This document shows, piece by piece, positions 48,181 through 59,950 of a stretch of DNA of 64,000 nt. The stretch spans positions 24,295,802-24,359,801 of the forward strand of contig LS997562.1 of NCBI GenBank assembly GCA_000469685.2, written 5' to 3'. Within the stretch, counting starts at the first letter, position 1. Each line of letters begins with the position of its first letter. Below the pieces are notes generated by a model. The model ran no database searches, was not told the DNA's origin, and saw only the letters and a list, made by a program, of their open reading frames with translations. The stretch comes from Haemonchus contortus. Its lineage: Eukaryota; Nematoda; Chromadorea; Rhabditida; Trichostrongylidae. The translations under genes and the position numbers were made by a program.

Positions 48181-49333
48181 TTACCACTGTATCCGTATGA
48201 ACTTTCCATGTGCTTAGCCTATTGGTAATGTGCCAGTCATCTTATTCCAACCAAAAGCATCCTGGGCACTGGGACCTGAAGTTCACAAATGCCGTGAGTA
48301 GCGGATGCCCCGCACTGAACAGATCGCCCTTAGGTTTACTACGTAAGCAATAACAAGACCTACATAGCAGGCCAGCATGGCCTAGGGAGTCAAGCATTGG
48401 TGAGCATGCTTACGACCCTCGTACAAGCTCATCCCGGCTGGATTGTCGTCCGGGCTAATCATCGATGCAGTGAAGGCTTTCGGTATGCCGACGCAACCGA
48501 CGCGACACGTACGATACTATACCTCCTTTTCAACAATGTACTAAAAGGCGCTTAGTGCTTAGGAGTCAAACAGATGTGGCCCCGATTCACATTATGCAAC
48601 TAAACATTGGACTAAGAAAAAACTTCATCAATGCATCTCCCAGCCAACACTGACAACAATAACAAGTAAAACTAGTCGCGGTGAAATTGGAATAAACAAC
48701 AACAACAACAGTGTCACCCAGATTGGTTTTTCTTCTTTCGATGATGCTTTCTTTTAGACATCTTGAAACGTTTATTGTTGCGAGCAACATTGGTTGAATG
48801 TGCAGTTCTCAACACACCACGTGGCAAATCATTTGAGGAAACGAGGCACTTCAATCGACTCATCGCTGATGGCTCCTTATCTGGCTCCAGTATTGAAAAC
48901 CTGAAGAGGCAGGAGTTTAGAAGGTACCTTTTATTGTTGTTGATTGTTGTTGATCAAATGATGAATAAGCGGATAAGGGACGAGAAGTAGTATGTCGAGC
49001 ACAGACTGATACCTCATAGTCAGAATCCGATCTTGAATTAGAGTGGTACCTTACAGCCTTTACTTATCATTTTACATATTACGGTTTACATGTCATCTTA
49101 CATATAGGGCACATGCGAATATCCTCGAAATCTCGTCTTACTCACCACCCAGACCCTTTTCCCCCTCCCCCCCCCCCCCCTTCCCTCCCTCCCTTCGGAG
49201 GTAAAGAGGGCCCGTTTAAAAGTTTTCCAAGTACGATTACAGATTGCGAATTGGTTGTAACACGTTGCTCCGTAGAAGTTTGTATGAGCACGAATTGGGA
49301 GCAGGTATAGGCATAAGTAAGCAGGCGGATTAA
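48181..49333. other. Region with one orphan exon candidate
   Basis: Apart from the exon candidate near 48760-48930 there is no gene. A long C-rich run (about 49158-49186) next to CCCTCCCTCCC gives Pro-rich chance frames. Confidence 0.45.
48743..48932 (+). other. Orphan exon candidate
   Basis: Between acceptor TTTCTTTTAG (about 48758) and donor AGAAG/GTACCT the plus strand is open and reads LVECAVLNTPRGKSFEETRH then IADGSLSGSSIENLKRQEF. Composition is protein-like. I could not find partner exons or recognise the family. Start of the exon is approximate. Confidence 0.3.
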
Positions 49334-49875
49334 AAAGCACAATTCACGATAAAAATGACTTTTGAGATATCCCGCCAGAATGTATTTGTAGGACTCCCTG
49401 TCCCACAAATAGATTCTGGCAGAATATCTCATAAGTCATTAGGATGTGGCTTTGTCATACCTGAAAATGGCGTAGACAAGGCGTTATAAAAGCTCAAAGA
49501 TTGTACCATGCGTATTCTCGGACGAGTTTCGCCGGCACCATGGAGGCTGCACCAGCGGGCAAAGAAATCAATGTAGCGAGATCAAACTTGTCATAGCCAA
49601 TAGTGATAGTGGAAGGTGGTTCTGTACAATTCTGGCTTGATGTAGTCAGTTCTTTGCGCAATTGCAACAACTGAAATCTCGTCCGAATACCACCTCCATG
49701 TTACTTTCGTCATGGTAACCTTTTCCAACCTCTATTATACCTACTTTTAAGAGCCACTTTTACTCGAGATCCGCGAATTTTCTCACTTTCTTCACTACCG
49801 GTGAACTATTCTCACCCTGCACTTTCGATTTTTTGACTAAAAAGGTGTACCTGAGAATTGTCGTGGACTCTGCCT
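49334..49875 (-). mobile_element. TTAA-flanked MITE, family A copy 4
   Basis: 542 bp in reverse orientation relative to the copy at 17734. Left flank TTAA (49330-49333), right flank TTGA. Ends AAAGCACAATTCACG and TCGTGGACTCTGCCT. Near its left end an extra hairpin (TGACTTTTGAGATATCCCGC against its complement) makes it longer than its relatives. Confidence 0.72.
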
Positions 49876-49962
49876 TTGAATTACCATTGAAACCCTGATC
49901 GCTCGGGGGTTATCGGTGTGAAAGTTTCGTACGAGGGATGCGGACCAGGAATGTGAGAGCCT

Positions 49963-50111
49963 AACAAGGTCGGCGGTTATTGGACAAAACTCGGACGGAA
50001 TTCGAACCCGACTGTGATCTCGTAGTGCAAGGGATAAGAGCATGTTGTCCGATAGCACAAGTTAGAGTCCTGCAGGAGGCCGAACTTGTGTCGATAACTC
50101 GTCAACCTTTC
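49963..50111. mobile_element. Palindromic tRNA-like element, second copy
   Basis: Ends AACAAGGTCGGCGG and ACTCGTCAACCTTT. The right half holds a plus-strand tRNA-like unit (TCGTAGTGCAAGGGATAAG, ATAGCACAAG, AGAGTCCTGCAGGAGG). The left half keeps only the complement of a T-arm (GGAATTCGAACCCGACTG). So it is a partly deleted relative of the element at 28522. Confidence 0.55.
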
Positions 50112-50216
50112 GAGACTTTCGCATCATGTACTGCGGCGAAACAGCAGCAATGTGAGATACAGTTTTGAGTGATTTTATGGAACCATAATGTTAGCATGGA
50201 CCTCTACTTATTGAAA

Positions 50217-50560
50217 CTTAATGGCGCAGTTGAAAAAGCTAATGCTATGCTATGAAAATGCCAGATCGCACACATTTTTGGTGACTCAGCAGAGCCTTGT
50301 CGAAGCTGGTAGGAAATTGCATCCGAATCCCACTTATATCGGTGCGAAGTCCTCAAAAGGAAAACCTTCGCTGAAGATGATATCCAATCTTGGTGAAAAT
50401 GGTGAGAAGTGGCCAATATTTGGACAAAAAAAAACGGAAGGTCTGCTTGAGACCAGATACCAATCACAAGGAAGGCCAGGTATAAATCATTGATTGAAAT
50501 TCCTTCAATAGGAGAAAAAAAGTTGTTCCGTGAAAAGCTCAAAAATCGTAATTACTTTTC
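50217..50560 (+). pseudogene. Mariner transposase fragment
   Basis: The frame reads LMLCYENARSHTFLVTQQSL then VEAGRKLHPNPTYI, which matches the second catalytic block of mariner transposases (usually HDNARPH ... LGWE.LPHPPYSPDLAPSD). The aspartate of the DNA motif is replaced by Glu (YEN) and the YSPDLAPSD block is lost. Later frames are scrambled. No ends were recognised. Confidence 0.6.
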
Positions 50561-50594
50561 GGACGATATAATAGTTATGACCAGGTGTAGGCAA

Positions 50595-51396
50595 TCAAAC
50601 GTACCCCGAACTACGATATTGCTCCGTAGTATCTTCGATGGTTGATTGCTTCACAAAAACGATGGCTTCCTTCACTAAACGATGAGTTGTCGACGAAATC
50701 GCCTTATCTATGTCCTTATCCGACTTTTCTGGAACAACAGAGAAGTTCGACTAATACACTCTAAAAATTTCTGACAAACAATACCGTTGTTTTCACATGC
50801 GGCTCTCGATTAATCTCGCCATATTGTCGGAAAAACTTTATTGGTATAACAACTCCACTTAAAGGCATAGCTTAAGATAATTCCCTGTTGCTGCCTCGCT
50901 GGGCTTTCCCGCCCCTCGATCGATGTCACGTTAGACGAGTGTCGGGCGATACAGATTGCAACTGTTCGTTCTAGTACCCACACACAATGAGCTGATCGCC
51001 GAGTGATGAGGCGTTATTTTTCTCCCATTTATTTTTTTCTCCCACGCAAGCGCGATGAGGGGTGGGAAAGGTTACATGGGCGCGGGGTATTACGAAGTTA
51101 GGATGTCCACTGATCTTGTTTATGGAACCCCTAAAAATCTGAGATGAGCGATTGTGGACATGTGATGCACGTCAACGTGTGTAGCCCAACTGGTATACTG
51201 AAACTGGAACAATACAAAGAAGACTAGCCCCAAGTTTTGGATCCACGTGATGTTCAACACCCAGACCACTAATCTTGTTGTTATATCGAAGAAAATATCA
51301 AAGGGTCGATAAATGGTAACACTTACTTCCACTGGCTCCTGCTCGTAATAATTCATCCAACTTCGTATCTGATTTCGGTCTTTTCTTTGGAAGCAT
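50595..51396 (-). CDS. Possible two-exon gene, 67 residues, function unknown
   Basis: Exons in coding order: 51327-51396 and 50595-50728 (stop TGA); phase 1 on both sides. The first exon reads MLPKKRPKSDTKLDELLRAG with a perfect GTAAGT donor and an acceptor TCATTGCAG 5-6 bp before the ATG region. The second follows GTTGTTCCAG and reads KKSDKDIDKAISSTTHRLVK, IVFVKQSTIEDT, ending YRSSGYV. Basic N-terminus, then an amphipathic helix. Not recognised. An open frame at about 50790-50880 (IPIKFFRQYGEINREPHVKT) could be a further exon but its phase does not fit. Confidence 0.45.
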
Positions 51397-51705
51397 TCTT
51401 TTCTCGATCTCTGCAATGAAAACTTAAGCACCGCTGTATAGCATAGAAAATACCTCTGAAAAAGACATCATCACTTTTGTATCACAACCAATCGCCAATC
51501 ACTCACAAACGGAAACTACATGGTTCTTGAGCAAGAAAAGTACACCAATTGTTTGGACAAAGTCCATTGCAGAGTGACCCTGTACCTCATCGAAAAGAAA
51601 ATATCCCCTAAGAGCAGAGGGATAAGCATCAATTACTACATGGACATCATTACCCACGAAATAATTAGAAGGCACTTAAGCACTGTGTTGATAGGTATAG
51701 GTTAA

Positions 51706-52212
51706 AGGCACAGTTTACGGTAAAAATGGTTTCTGAGATTCCCCCACAGGATGAATTTGAGGCCCCCGCGTATACCATAGCTGGCACCATTAGGTCGGAA
51801 AACGGCCTAATTAGGAAGTTATAAAGGCCCAAAGATTGCCCCGTGTGTATCCTCGGACGAGTTTCACCGGCATGGCAAAGGCTGCCCCGATCACAAGGGA
51901 ACCCATATAGGAAGTTCAAACTACTTGTCATGACCCATAGCCACAGTGAAAGACAGTTCTGAACAGTTCTGGCTTGATATAGTCAGCTCTTTATGCAATT
52001 GCAGTAACTGAAAACTCGTCCGAATACCCATTCCAAGTTATTTCCGTCATGGCAATCTCGTCCGACCTCTACTTTCCTTACTTTTAAGGAGCCATATTTT
52101 TCTCGGAATCGGCGAGTTCTCTCACTTTCTTCACTACCGATGAACTATTTCCAATCTATACTTCCGTTTTTCGGATGAAAACGGGACCTCAAAATTGTCG
52201 TGAACTGTGCCT
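51706..52212 (-). mobile_element. TTAA-flanked MITE, family A copy 5 (best preserved)
   Basis: 507 bp with intact TTAA on both sides (51702-51705 and 52213-52216) and matching ends AGGCACAGTTTACGGTAA / its complement TCGTGAACTGTGCCT. Reverse orientation relative to 17734. Non-coding. Confidence 0.82.
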
Positions 52213-52357
52213 TTAAATTTTCTTCACTACAAACTTGCTGTGCATTTATGAAACGTGTGACGATCACCAAAATACTTCTCATGACAAAAAACCTTGCTCT
52301 GGCTTCGGTTGAGATCAATTCTCTTTGAGACAACCTAAATAGTATGTTTTTCGAAAG

Positions 52358-52640
52358 GCGAAGTGGTGCAGTGGCGAGTATCGCACTATCACACACGCAT
52401 GGTCACGGGTTTGAACACTGGTTTTTTCAATAGAATCCAACCGTGCCAATCAAGCCTTCTATCCCTCCAAGATCGGGTACTTGGTACCATACTCGTATGG
52501 GAGAAAAGCAGTGCTCTGACATGTACGTCGCCCGGCTACCACAAGTCATTACATAGACGTCTTACGCATTCAATACGTCGCTATGATCCTGAGAGGAGGT
52601 CTAAGGCAAGGGCGCATCTCAAAAGGGATAGGTCAGACTT
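52358..52640 (+). repeat. tRNA-derived SINE
   Basis: Head GTGGTGCAGTGGCGAGTATC and B-box-like GGTCACGGGTTTGAACAC, then the shared body blocks (CCAATCAAGCCTTCTATCCC, TGACATGTACGTCGCCCGGC, ACTTACGC-like, GGGCGCATCTC). About 283 bp. Confidence 0.7.
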
Positions 52641-53689
52641 ATAAGCTTTGAAACGTATTTTCACATAATCATTGATGCAAGATCGCCCCTGACACCTGCC
52701 TGTATCTGATCTTCCATAGAGTAGAATTGGGACGCGGCTTTCAATATAGGTTACCTCGACATCGAGTTCACCACGCGCCCTGCTATTCGACGCCCTTACT
52801 GAGAAAATACTCAAGTTAGAGCACTTTCTGAGACATTTGGTCAAGGAAGAGAATCGCAACCCATATACGACTTGTTGATCATTGCAGAAAAAAGAGCGGG
52901 TTTGGTCAACTTAGCCAGTCTTTTATTTGAAATAAAAAATCAGATATTCTGACTAGTTTGTTGATTAGCCTGATCAAGGTCCGTGCTGAAATGCGACTTT
53001 CTGTGAGCAAAAGTCGGCATGGAGCTTAACTGAGTAGAGCGAAACCATCATCACATAGCTATGGATGAAGGTATGGCTGTTAATTACTTTACACTAGTAG
53101 AATTACTTGTCACCTCCAGTCCTCACTCAGATTCTCGGCGACTTAGAACAGTGAAAGGATTTTGATCAGATGGATTTGATAGCAGAAGGGAGTTACTGGA
53201 TGTGTGTGCGCAACTGTCACTGGTTTCGAAGCGACACGATTTTGGCGGAACGTTCCTTTCATGAACTCGCTTTTGATTCGTAGTTATTTACCTTCTCTCG
53301 TCACTCCTTGAGTCATCGAACATAAAGGCTCCTCTGAACCATATATGCCACCCAGCGACTGTCGCGCATGCATCTTGTTCTGCGGGGGTCAGGACATGCT
53401 CTTGCGGTCGCCTAGTCCATAAGTGTGTGGAGAGTCTGCGGGTGCACTTAGTATTTTGCCCATCGAATCAACCAAAAGCCTGTATTCGGATGACTAGGGA
53501 GTGTTCAGGAGACAACTCGGTTCCGTCTACAGAAACAAAGCTCTCCGTCCCCTCTCAGATGCCTGGCAGCACATAGAGTTGACACAGAACCATGTTAGAG
53601 CCTGGTTAGCTACTCGTGAGTCGTCTCCTGCCAAAAACAGTAATATAAATGGACCCTCTTCCTCTGGAGCAGTGGCAGCCCTACGGTAG

Positions 53690-55172
53690 CGTTGGGTAAG
53701 ACCGCTCGGGAGAGGCTGCTTAAGTCACATGGCTGCCAGGCTGCCTAAAGGCTGCCTAAAAGGGAAAGGGCTAGGGTGGCGACCAGTACTTTCAATGTAC
53801 ACGAACGCTTGCATTGGAATGGTCTGATAGTCTCAACGCGGAACCTGCCGGAATGCAGAGGGCCCATTTCGTGCAAAACTAGCAATACTGTGTTGCTATA
53901 CAGGAAAGGAGATTCAGATGACATTGGCGACTATCGCCCAATTTGCCTGCTGTCTGTAATCGATATACTTTTCACAGGAGCCATCCTCAACAGGATTGGC
54001 AAAATATTAGACGAAGGAGAGCCATGCCAGCAAGCAGGGTTTCGGAGGGTTTCAGTACAATCGATCACATTCACATCGGCACAAGACCCATTGAACCATC
54101 GCAAGAGTATAAAATGCCGTTATGTCTTAATTTCCTCGATTTAAAGGCCTCTAATACCGTCGAGACAGAAGCGGAGTCGGAGCTCTGGGCAACCAGGGTG
54201 TTCTAGGTTCTACTCAATATGTAAGGAATCTTCGTGAGCTCTACAACGACTTCACGACCAGGATCTCGCCATTCTATAAAGAAGTCAACATCCACGTGAA
54301 GAGATGGGTTAGACAAGGCGATACCATCTCGCCCAAACTTTTCAGTGCCGCTCAGTTCAGTGCTCGAGAGATTGGAAAGGCATGGAAGTGAAGGTCGATG
54401 GCCACTACTTACATCATTTTCGCTTTGCGGACGACAGCGTGTTTATAATACTGAACAATGAAGCGAACACGCTTGTGGAAAAACCTAACGAAGACGATGT
54501 TTATTCGAATGGATTTGGTGTATGATGCTCCTTTCCGTTCAACGGAACGAACATCTCTGAATGCTTTAGCCATGTGTATCTGGGTCGGGAAGTCAATATG
54601 ATGAACGAACTAGTATAGGAGCTGAACAGAAGGAAACGCGCGGCGTGGGGAGCACTTGGGAACACCGAGTTAGTAGTGAAGAAGACAAGGAACATCCGGC
54701 TCCGAGCTGACCTTTTCGACACGGCGGTCCTTCCTGCTTTGACATACGCCTCAGGGACTTAGACTCAACGAAAGAACAATGAGCATGCAGTCAGCGTCAT
54801 TCAACGCGCTGTGAAGGATGATGTTCGGAATTCTCTATACTCGCAAGCGCAAAACGGCATCTAGAGCTCAGTCAACGAACGAAGAAATCGAAGATCAGGG
54901 GGACCGGACAAGTTATGCGATATAGTGTTGACAGTTGGACTCGGGCGGTTACTGATTGGATGGCTCGGGACTTCAAACGAATACCAGGACGGTCGCCAGC
55001 GCGATGATCAGACTTCTTCACGATAGCTCCCAACGAAGTAATGTTTCGTCCCCTGTCCCTCGGAGCGAGTGCGGTTCACTGAACTAGCCTGGCTCGCGAC
55101 AGGGACGAATGGAGACGTTCCTGGCGCCCGCTCGAGGAAATCGATGGTCAGCGGGACAACAGGTGGTACAAG
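53690..55172 (+). pseudogene. RTE-type LINE relic (reverse transcriptase)
   Basis: From about 53880 the plus strand decodes, with frameshifts, as a non-LTR reverse transcriptase: GDSDDIGDYRPICLLSVIDI (domain 2, near 53905-53970), then a second frame with FSTIDHIHIGTRPIEPSQEY, then RQGDTISPKLFSAA (near 54310), the catalytic block HHFRFADDSVF (FADD at 54424-54435), SHVYLGREVN-like and the C-terminal LARDRDEWRRSWRPLEE (near 55090-55140). The endonuclease domain is missing or unrecognisable upstream. Several stops and shifts make it dead. Similar elements are abundant in strongylid nematodes. Confidence 0.85.
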
Positions 55173-57000
55173 TGAGGTAGAAGCCGATCCATTGGACGCA
55201 AGTGCGACGCACTGAGGGCAACCAACGCACACAATTCTCCAATGGACTGTAAGGCCCCGAGTATCGTTCAAGCGCACATGCCTCCGATAGATGCTCAAAT
55301 TTAAGCGTTTCCGGCACTTATTCTCAACACTCAAAACTATCGGAAATCGATGAAATAATAGAGGTAACCGATGCTGAGATTTGACGCTCAACTTCTCTTC
55401 TGACATCTTACTGATGAAAAATTTATTCAAGCTCAGTCCGGAGAACTCGACAACTCACATTTTCACTCTCCTGCAAACCAACGGAAATATTCACATATCA
55501 CCATTCCAGCAACAATTCAGAGTTGAAAAATGACAAGTTTTACAGCAGACTGGCTTGAAAGCGAACAATTGGTGCACAATATGTAACAGCTGGTATCAGT
55601 TAGGATAAAAACCAAAAGGTGCGGGACAGATTGGCAGATCGTACAGTTTGCTTCGAAGTCTATAGTCTGAGGTACTCAATAAAGAATGAAGGCTGCGATA
55701 ACGTTCTCCTGAGGGATGAAATTGTAGCTCAAAACACATCTCTATGTCATTTCGGGCCAGCGTTACAATTTGTTGAAAATGTTCCTTGAATGATGATGAG
55801 ATTATGTACTGCAGTATTTTTCTCGTACCTTACTCTACCCTATTACGTGAATACTAAATGAGTAGCAAGCCACGCCCTCACTACAGTGCCTTGGTAATGG
55901 AGGATAGACTGCAGCACGTAAAAGGGTGTCTATTCTAGGTATTTTAGCTATTCTGAGAGCAACTTTGGATGCAGATCCCGTTCATCCTCACGCAGCTACG
56001 TGGCCGCATTCAACTCTTTCCCTGCTGACAATAGATACACTCTTAAATGACCCTGATGCAGGTGAGCGTTGAGAGCCGAAATTTTTGCTCCGGACTTGTG
56101 CTCTTCAGAACACGTCGCTCCCTCTATTTCCCACCACTATTGATGAGCAATTAAAGCAAAATCTGCTACAGCACAAACGTGTCCCGAGAGCCAAACCATA
56201 TACCCAACACGTGCATGGGCACGTAAGTGGGTGGCCACTATGAGCAAATGCCGAATAACCAATGAGAGCAGTAAAAAACGTCTCGGGAGCTATTACTTCA
56301 ATTTGGCCCACATGGAAAATTCCCGAACGCTTGCCACTTGTAGTTAATCTAATTATGTCACGTGAAAATGAAACAATTCAAAGAATACTAGATCAAGAAA
56401 GACAATGGAATCATTATTTTCAAAACAATAAGCATTGCCGATGGCAATAAGAAATGGTTTTAAAGAGGTAATTGAGAATGAAGAATGAAAGAGAAGAGAG
56501 TGAAACTGTTGTAGTGGAAATTGCTAGTTATGAAATAGCTTCAGCAACTTGCTACCCGTCTTGACCTTGCTCAAACTCGGCGTCTTGTGTAATGGTACTG
56601 GTACCGGCTTCGCAGTTTTGGACCGTACTTGACCGGACCGATTGTTCGTCCTAAGTGTTGAAACAGCCGATTTCCCTGAAGAAGATTTACGCATGGGAAT
56701 TTCGTCTAACCTTGTGCCTATCTCTATAACTCCAATAATACAAGAATGTAATAAAGCTCACTGGGAGTAACAATCTCGGAGTCCGATGAGCAAAGCCGAG
56801 GAGACGGACTTCTCGTCCCGGTTAGGATATTCTGCAACTGACTCAGCTTTCTTTTCATCTTTTAAACGAGATCACAACAAGCGCGCTTTACCCCGTTTGC
56901 TTTTGGTTAGGGCGAGATGTTTTCGAAGGAATTAAAATTCGAGAAGGTTTTCTAATCGTCGAATCTACCAAAGCCTTCATCCAATTCATGGGCTGATTTA
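55173..57000. other. Region downstream of the Ras-like gene
   Basis: Mostly without signal. The minus-strand frame 56724-56858 (begins MKRKLSQLQNILTGTRSPSP) is Ser/Pro-rich and in a phase compatible with being an alternative last exon of the neighbouring Ras-like gene. The minus frame 55008-55430 overlaps the LINE end and is not supported. Confidence 0.4.
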
Positions 57001-59844
57001 TTACGAATATAGAACAACAAAAAACAACAACAACGCTACGCTCACCGACATACACGCGATGATTGCGAAGTAGTGCTGAAGATGACAGACAGGGAACTCA
57101 TATAAGGATTCATATGAATACTGAGTATGACACACCTGGAACGTGGTATGAAGTAATTGGGATAGAGGACGTGGATCTCCTGCCGCTGTTGATTCCGCAA
57201 AGTGTATTTTATACTTGTTGGCCATTGCCTCACCTTCTGCTTCAGACACTTGCCTAAAAGTTCAACTCGAAAACACTGGCACGGAAATAAGTTGCTGGAA
57301 ATTTTGTTTCAACCCATCTAATTATTCTAAATATGCAGTAAATATGCAGTTAACCGAGTTTTCTCCACGGGACGGGCAGGCACAGGGGTTTTAGTGCAGA
57401 ATGGGTGCTAGCTATAACAACGATATTGGCGAAAAACCCTTTCTTTACCAGCCTAGCAATCCAATTTTATTTGGGGCTTTTTGGGAGAATAAATGCCTGA
57501 CCCTTTCGATCCACATGCAAGAAGGCCCATAAACTCGAAGCCTCTCCCAGCGAGCACTAAGCAAGAATTACTAGTAACAGAGTCTGGAAAGAGAAGCAAT
57601 TGAAAACAATAGTCCGATCCTAACGCTAAAAGATATCTCAATGTAGACTCCGTAATATCACTAGCATTTCTATTGAATTCCCTCAAAAGTCTGATCCATC
57701 TGTTGCATTACTTTTTCCCGGGGGATGCGTACTGCAGGCTTTGGCACGCGCATTTCTGTTCAGAACATAACTTGATGCGATGCTTTCTGATATTTACATC
57801 AATATTTTATTTTTGCTGACGAGGGTGCATCTTAAGTAAATGGTAAATGAACCGATTCATGTTGAGCAATAAGTTTTTAGACGGTACCTATAGCGCTCCA
57901 AATCGCTCTTGTTCCCCAAAAGAATTGTTTTATGTTCTCTGGCACACAGAAGATGCTCGTGCTTGGTGATTCGCTCTAGAATATTTTCAGCATGCCTGAA
58001 AAGTCATGAACTCAGCCTGGCGAAAGGAAGAGCGAGTTGGTCTGTGAGTAGATGGACATAGATTCAGATAAAATGGACCATAAATTTGTAAAATTTAACG
58101 TACTGCAAGCTGAGCTGACTTGTCACGTCGTACACTACCAAATACACATCTGCCCAAGCCAACCATCGCATTTCATCTCGTGATGCATCGTCTACTGTGT
58201 CCATCATCCATACCATTAGCGGCTGCCCCGCTACAGTATCCTGGCGACAGTAGGTATCCTCTGAGAAAAAAGGAAATTCAATTGTGTAACTTCAAAAACT
58301 TTGGAAATGTACGCACCTCGTGCGATGCTTAATGTAGGAACTGGGGATTTATTTTGAAAAACCAAGAAGACTCTAGCAGCAATTATATTCTTCTGTTATC
58401 AAGAGAATGTTAACTTTCAAGAAGCGAATTCTGTATTTTCTCCTCAACTTCTCAGTAACTTTGAAATTTTTTCTTTAAAAACGTATGATAAGGGCAGCCT
58501 TTTTCCCTTTTATTGGTATTCCCACCAGCTATGGAGCTTAAACCACGTAACCTAAGCTGTTAGGCGTTTCAGCAGGACGAATTTGCCAATTCTAAGCGGT
58601 ACTTCGAACAGCCTGAAAGTTTGGTAATTGCAGTTAAATATGGTACTTAAGAAGAGCATAACCGGAAACGAGAATGACTCGTTTCTGATGAAAAAAAAAA
58701 ACAAAAGTTTCAATCCCACTTCAAGAATGTAATGCTCTGCACATAGTGAGGATGTTTGGAATCGACCATTACGAATGCCACAAAAGGAGCTACAGTTACC
58801 GCCGATCTATATTGTTATGTTGTCAACAATTGGATCAGGTAGCAAGCAAGGCAAAACATATTTCCAACATCAAATGAACTGAAGACCGCCCAACGAAATG
58901 AGCTCAAAACGAAAACGAACTCACCCAAACCTGAGTCATATTCTCCAATGAATCGCTTTGTTATGTACTTGACAGCAATAGCTGAAAAACATAACAAGTA
59001 CAAAAGACTTCAAACTTTCCTTGCATTCTTCACTTCTTGCGAACGTAATGGCAGAATCAATTAGATGAGATATATGTGTATACTATACATGTATATGAAC
59101 TATGTGCCAAAACCATGGGTGATCAAATTCAGAAACTTTTAAGGCAGAAACAACTTATCAATTTCACCTCATCCGCTATTAATTAGTTGCAAACGTAGTT
59201 TGCTGGCTAAACGTATAGTCAGTGAAGTGGAACTCCCATTATCTTTGGAGGGTGAAAGCTCGTTGATTCACATGAAAGAGGTGGAAAGGCATAGTGAAAC
59301 TCCTAGCGATGCCAATAATGACCGTACAAAGGGGAGAAAGGCCTACATGTGAAAGATAGGAATGTCAGTAGTACGTTTGCGAGTCAATCGTGATCCGGGG
59401 AACCCATCAAAAGGACGTCGACGGGGCAGGACTTATCAAAGTTGTCCAGTAGGCCGGTTTACAGTCAGGAGCTTCGTTGCTATTACTACTAAATGCAGAA
59501 ATGCTACATCGTTTTCGATTTCAAGAGAGAGTGTAAGGTCGCTACAAGCATCTTCTCACCGTTTCTTCTTACAAGGAAATTTGCACGACAAAGTAAGTTC
59601 CTAACAAATTAAACGATGCGTTCTGGATAGGAACATAGAAATTACAATTGCTTCAAAAAGCACATTCAGAAAAATTCAAAATTTCTCGAAATGTTGAAAA
59701 CTTTGATGAACGTTATTTGCTAAATTTTGCTTCTGAATGTACTTCCTACTCGATCCACAGTCAAAAGAACTCACCAGATTTCCCTGATCCCGTCATCCCT
59801 ACTAATGCCACATGCATCTCGCGAAGAGCAGTTGTAGGTCTCAT
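57001..59844 (-). CDS. RERG-like Ras-family protein with degenerate switch regions
   Basis: Exons in coding order: 59775-59844, 58925-58981, 58104-58260, 57888-57995, 57136-57253, 57001-57075; phases agree, giving 194 residues (human RERG 199). G1 is intact (GMTGSGKS), followed by TKRFIGEYDSGLEDTYCRQD, which aligns with Ras EYDPTIEDSY, so the Mg-binding Thr35 is Gly. G3 DTAGQ is DTVDD. Then WADVYLVVYDVTSQLSL, intact G4 (GNKSD) and RQVSEAEGEAM with a G5-like ESTA. RERG and RasL proteins are Ras relatives lacking lipidation. The last exon as written ends in 20 hydrophobic residues; an internal donor (TCG/GTGAGC, 57046) could instead lead to the Ser/Pro-rich exon at 56724-56858. The gene follows DET1 by about 106 bp, with TTTTTCAG upstream of its ATG, so it is probably the second gene of an operon. 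Confidence 0.82.
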
Positions 59845-59950
59845 CGCACTGCAGAATATCACTGAAAAATTTTAAAAGCTAAATTTGCAAAATTAATAGA
59901 GGGGACGAAGAAGAAACAACTGCCCAGAAGGAGAAACCCACCACTACTTG
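59845..59950 (-). promoter_or_regulatory. Intercistronic region of a DET1 / Ras-like operon with SL acceptor
   Basis: Only 106 bp separate the DET1 stop (59951) from the downstream ATG (59844). Reading on the minus strand, it contains T-rich sequence and then AAAATTTTTCAG ending at 59862, 17 nt before the ATG, with another CTGCAG nearer the ATG. In rhabditid nematodes about 100 bp with a T-rich element before an acceptor is the hallmark of SL2-type trans-splicing of operons. Confidence 0.6.

Noticed and set aside
49113..49432. Pro-rich frames around 49150-49200
   Set aside because: They arise from a homopolymeric C run and the MITE next to it.
50865..50886. Possible end of a family A MITE (TTAAAGGCATAGCTTAAG)
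   Set aside because: About 17 of 21 bases match, but no other part of the element follows; probably chance or a very old remnant.
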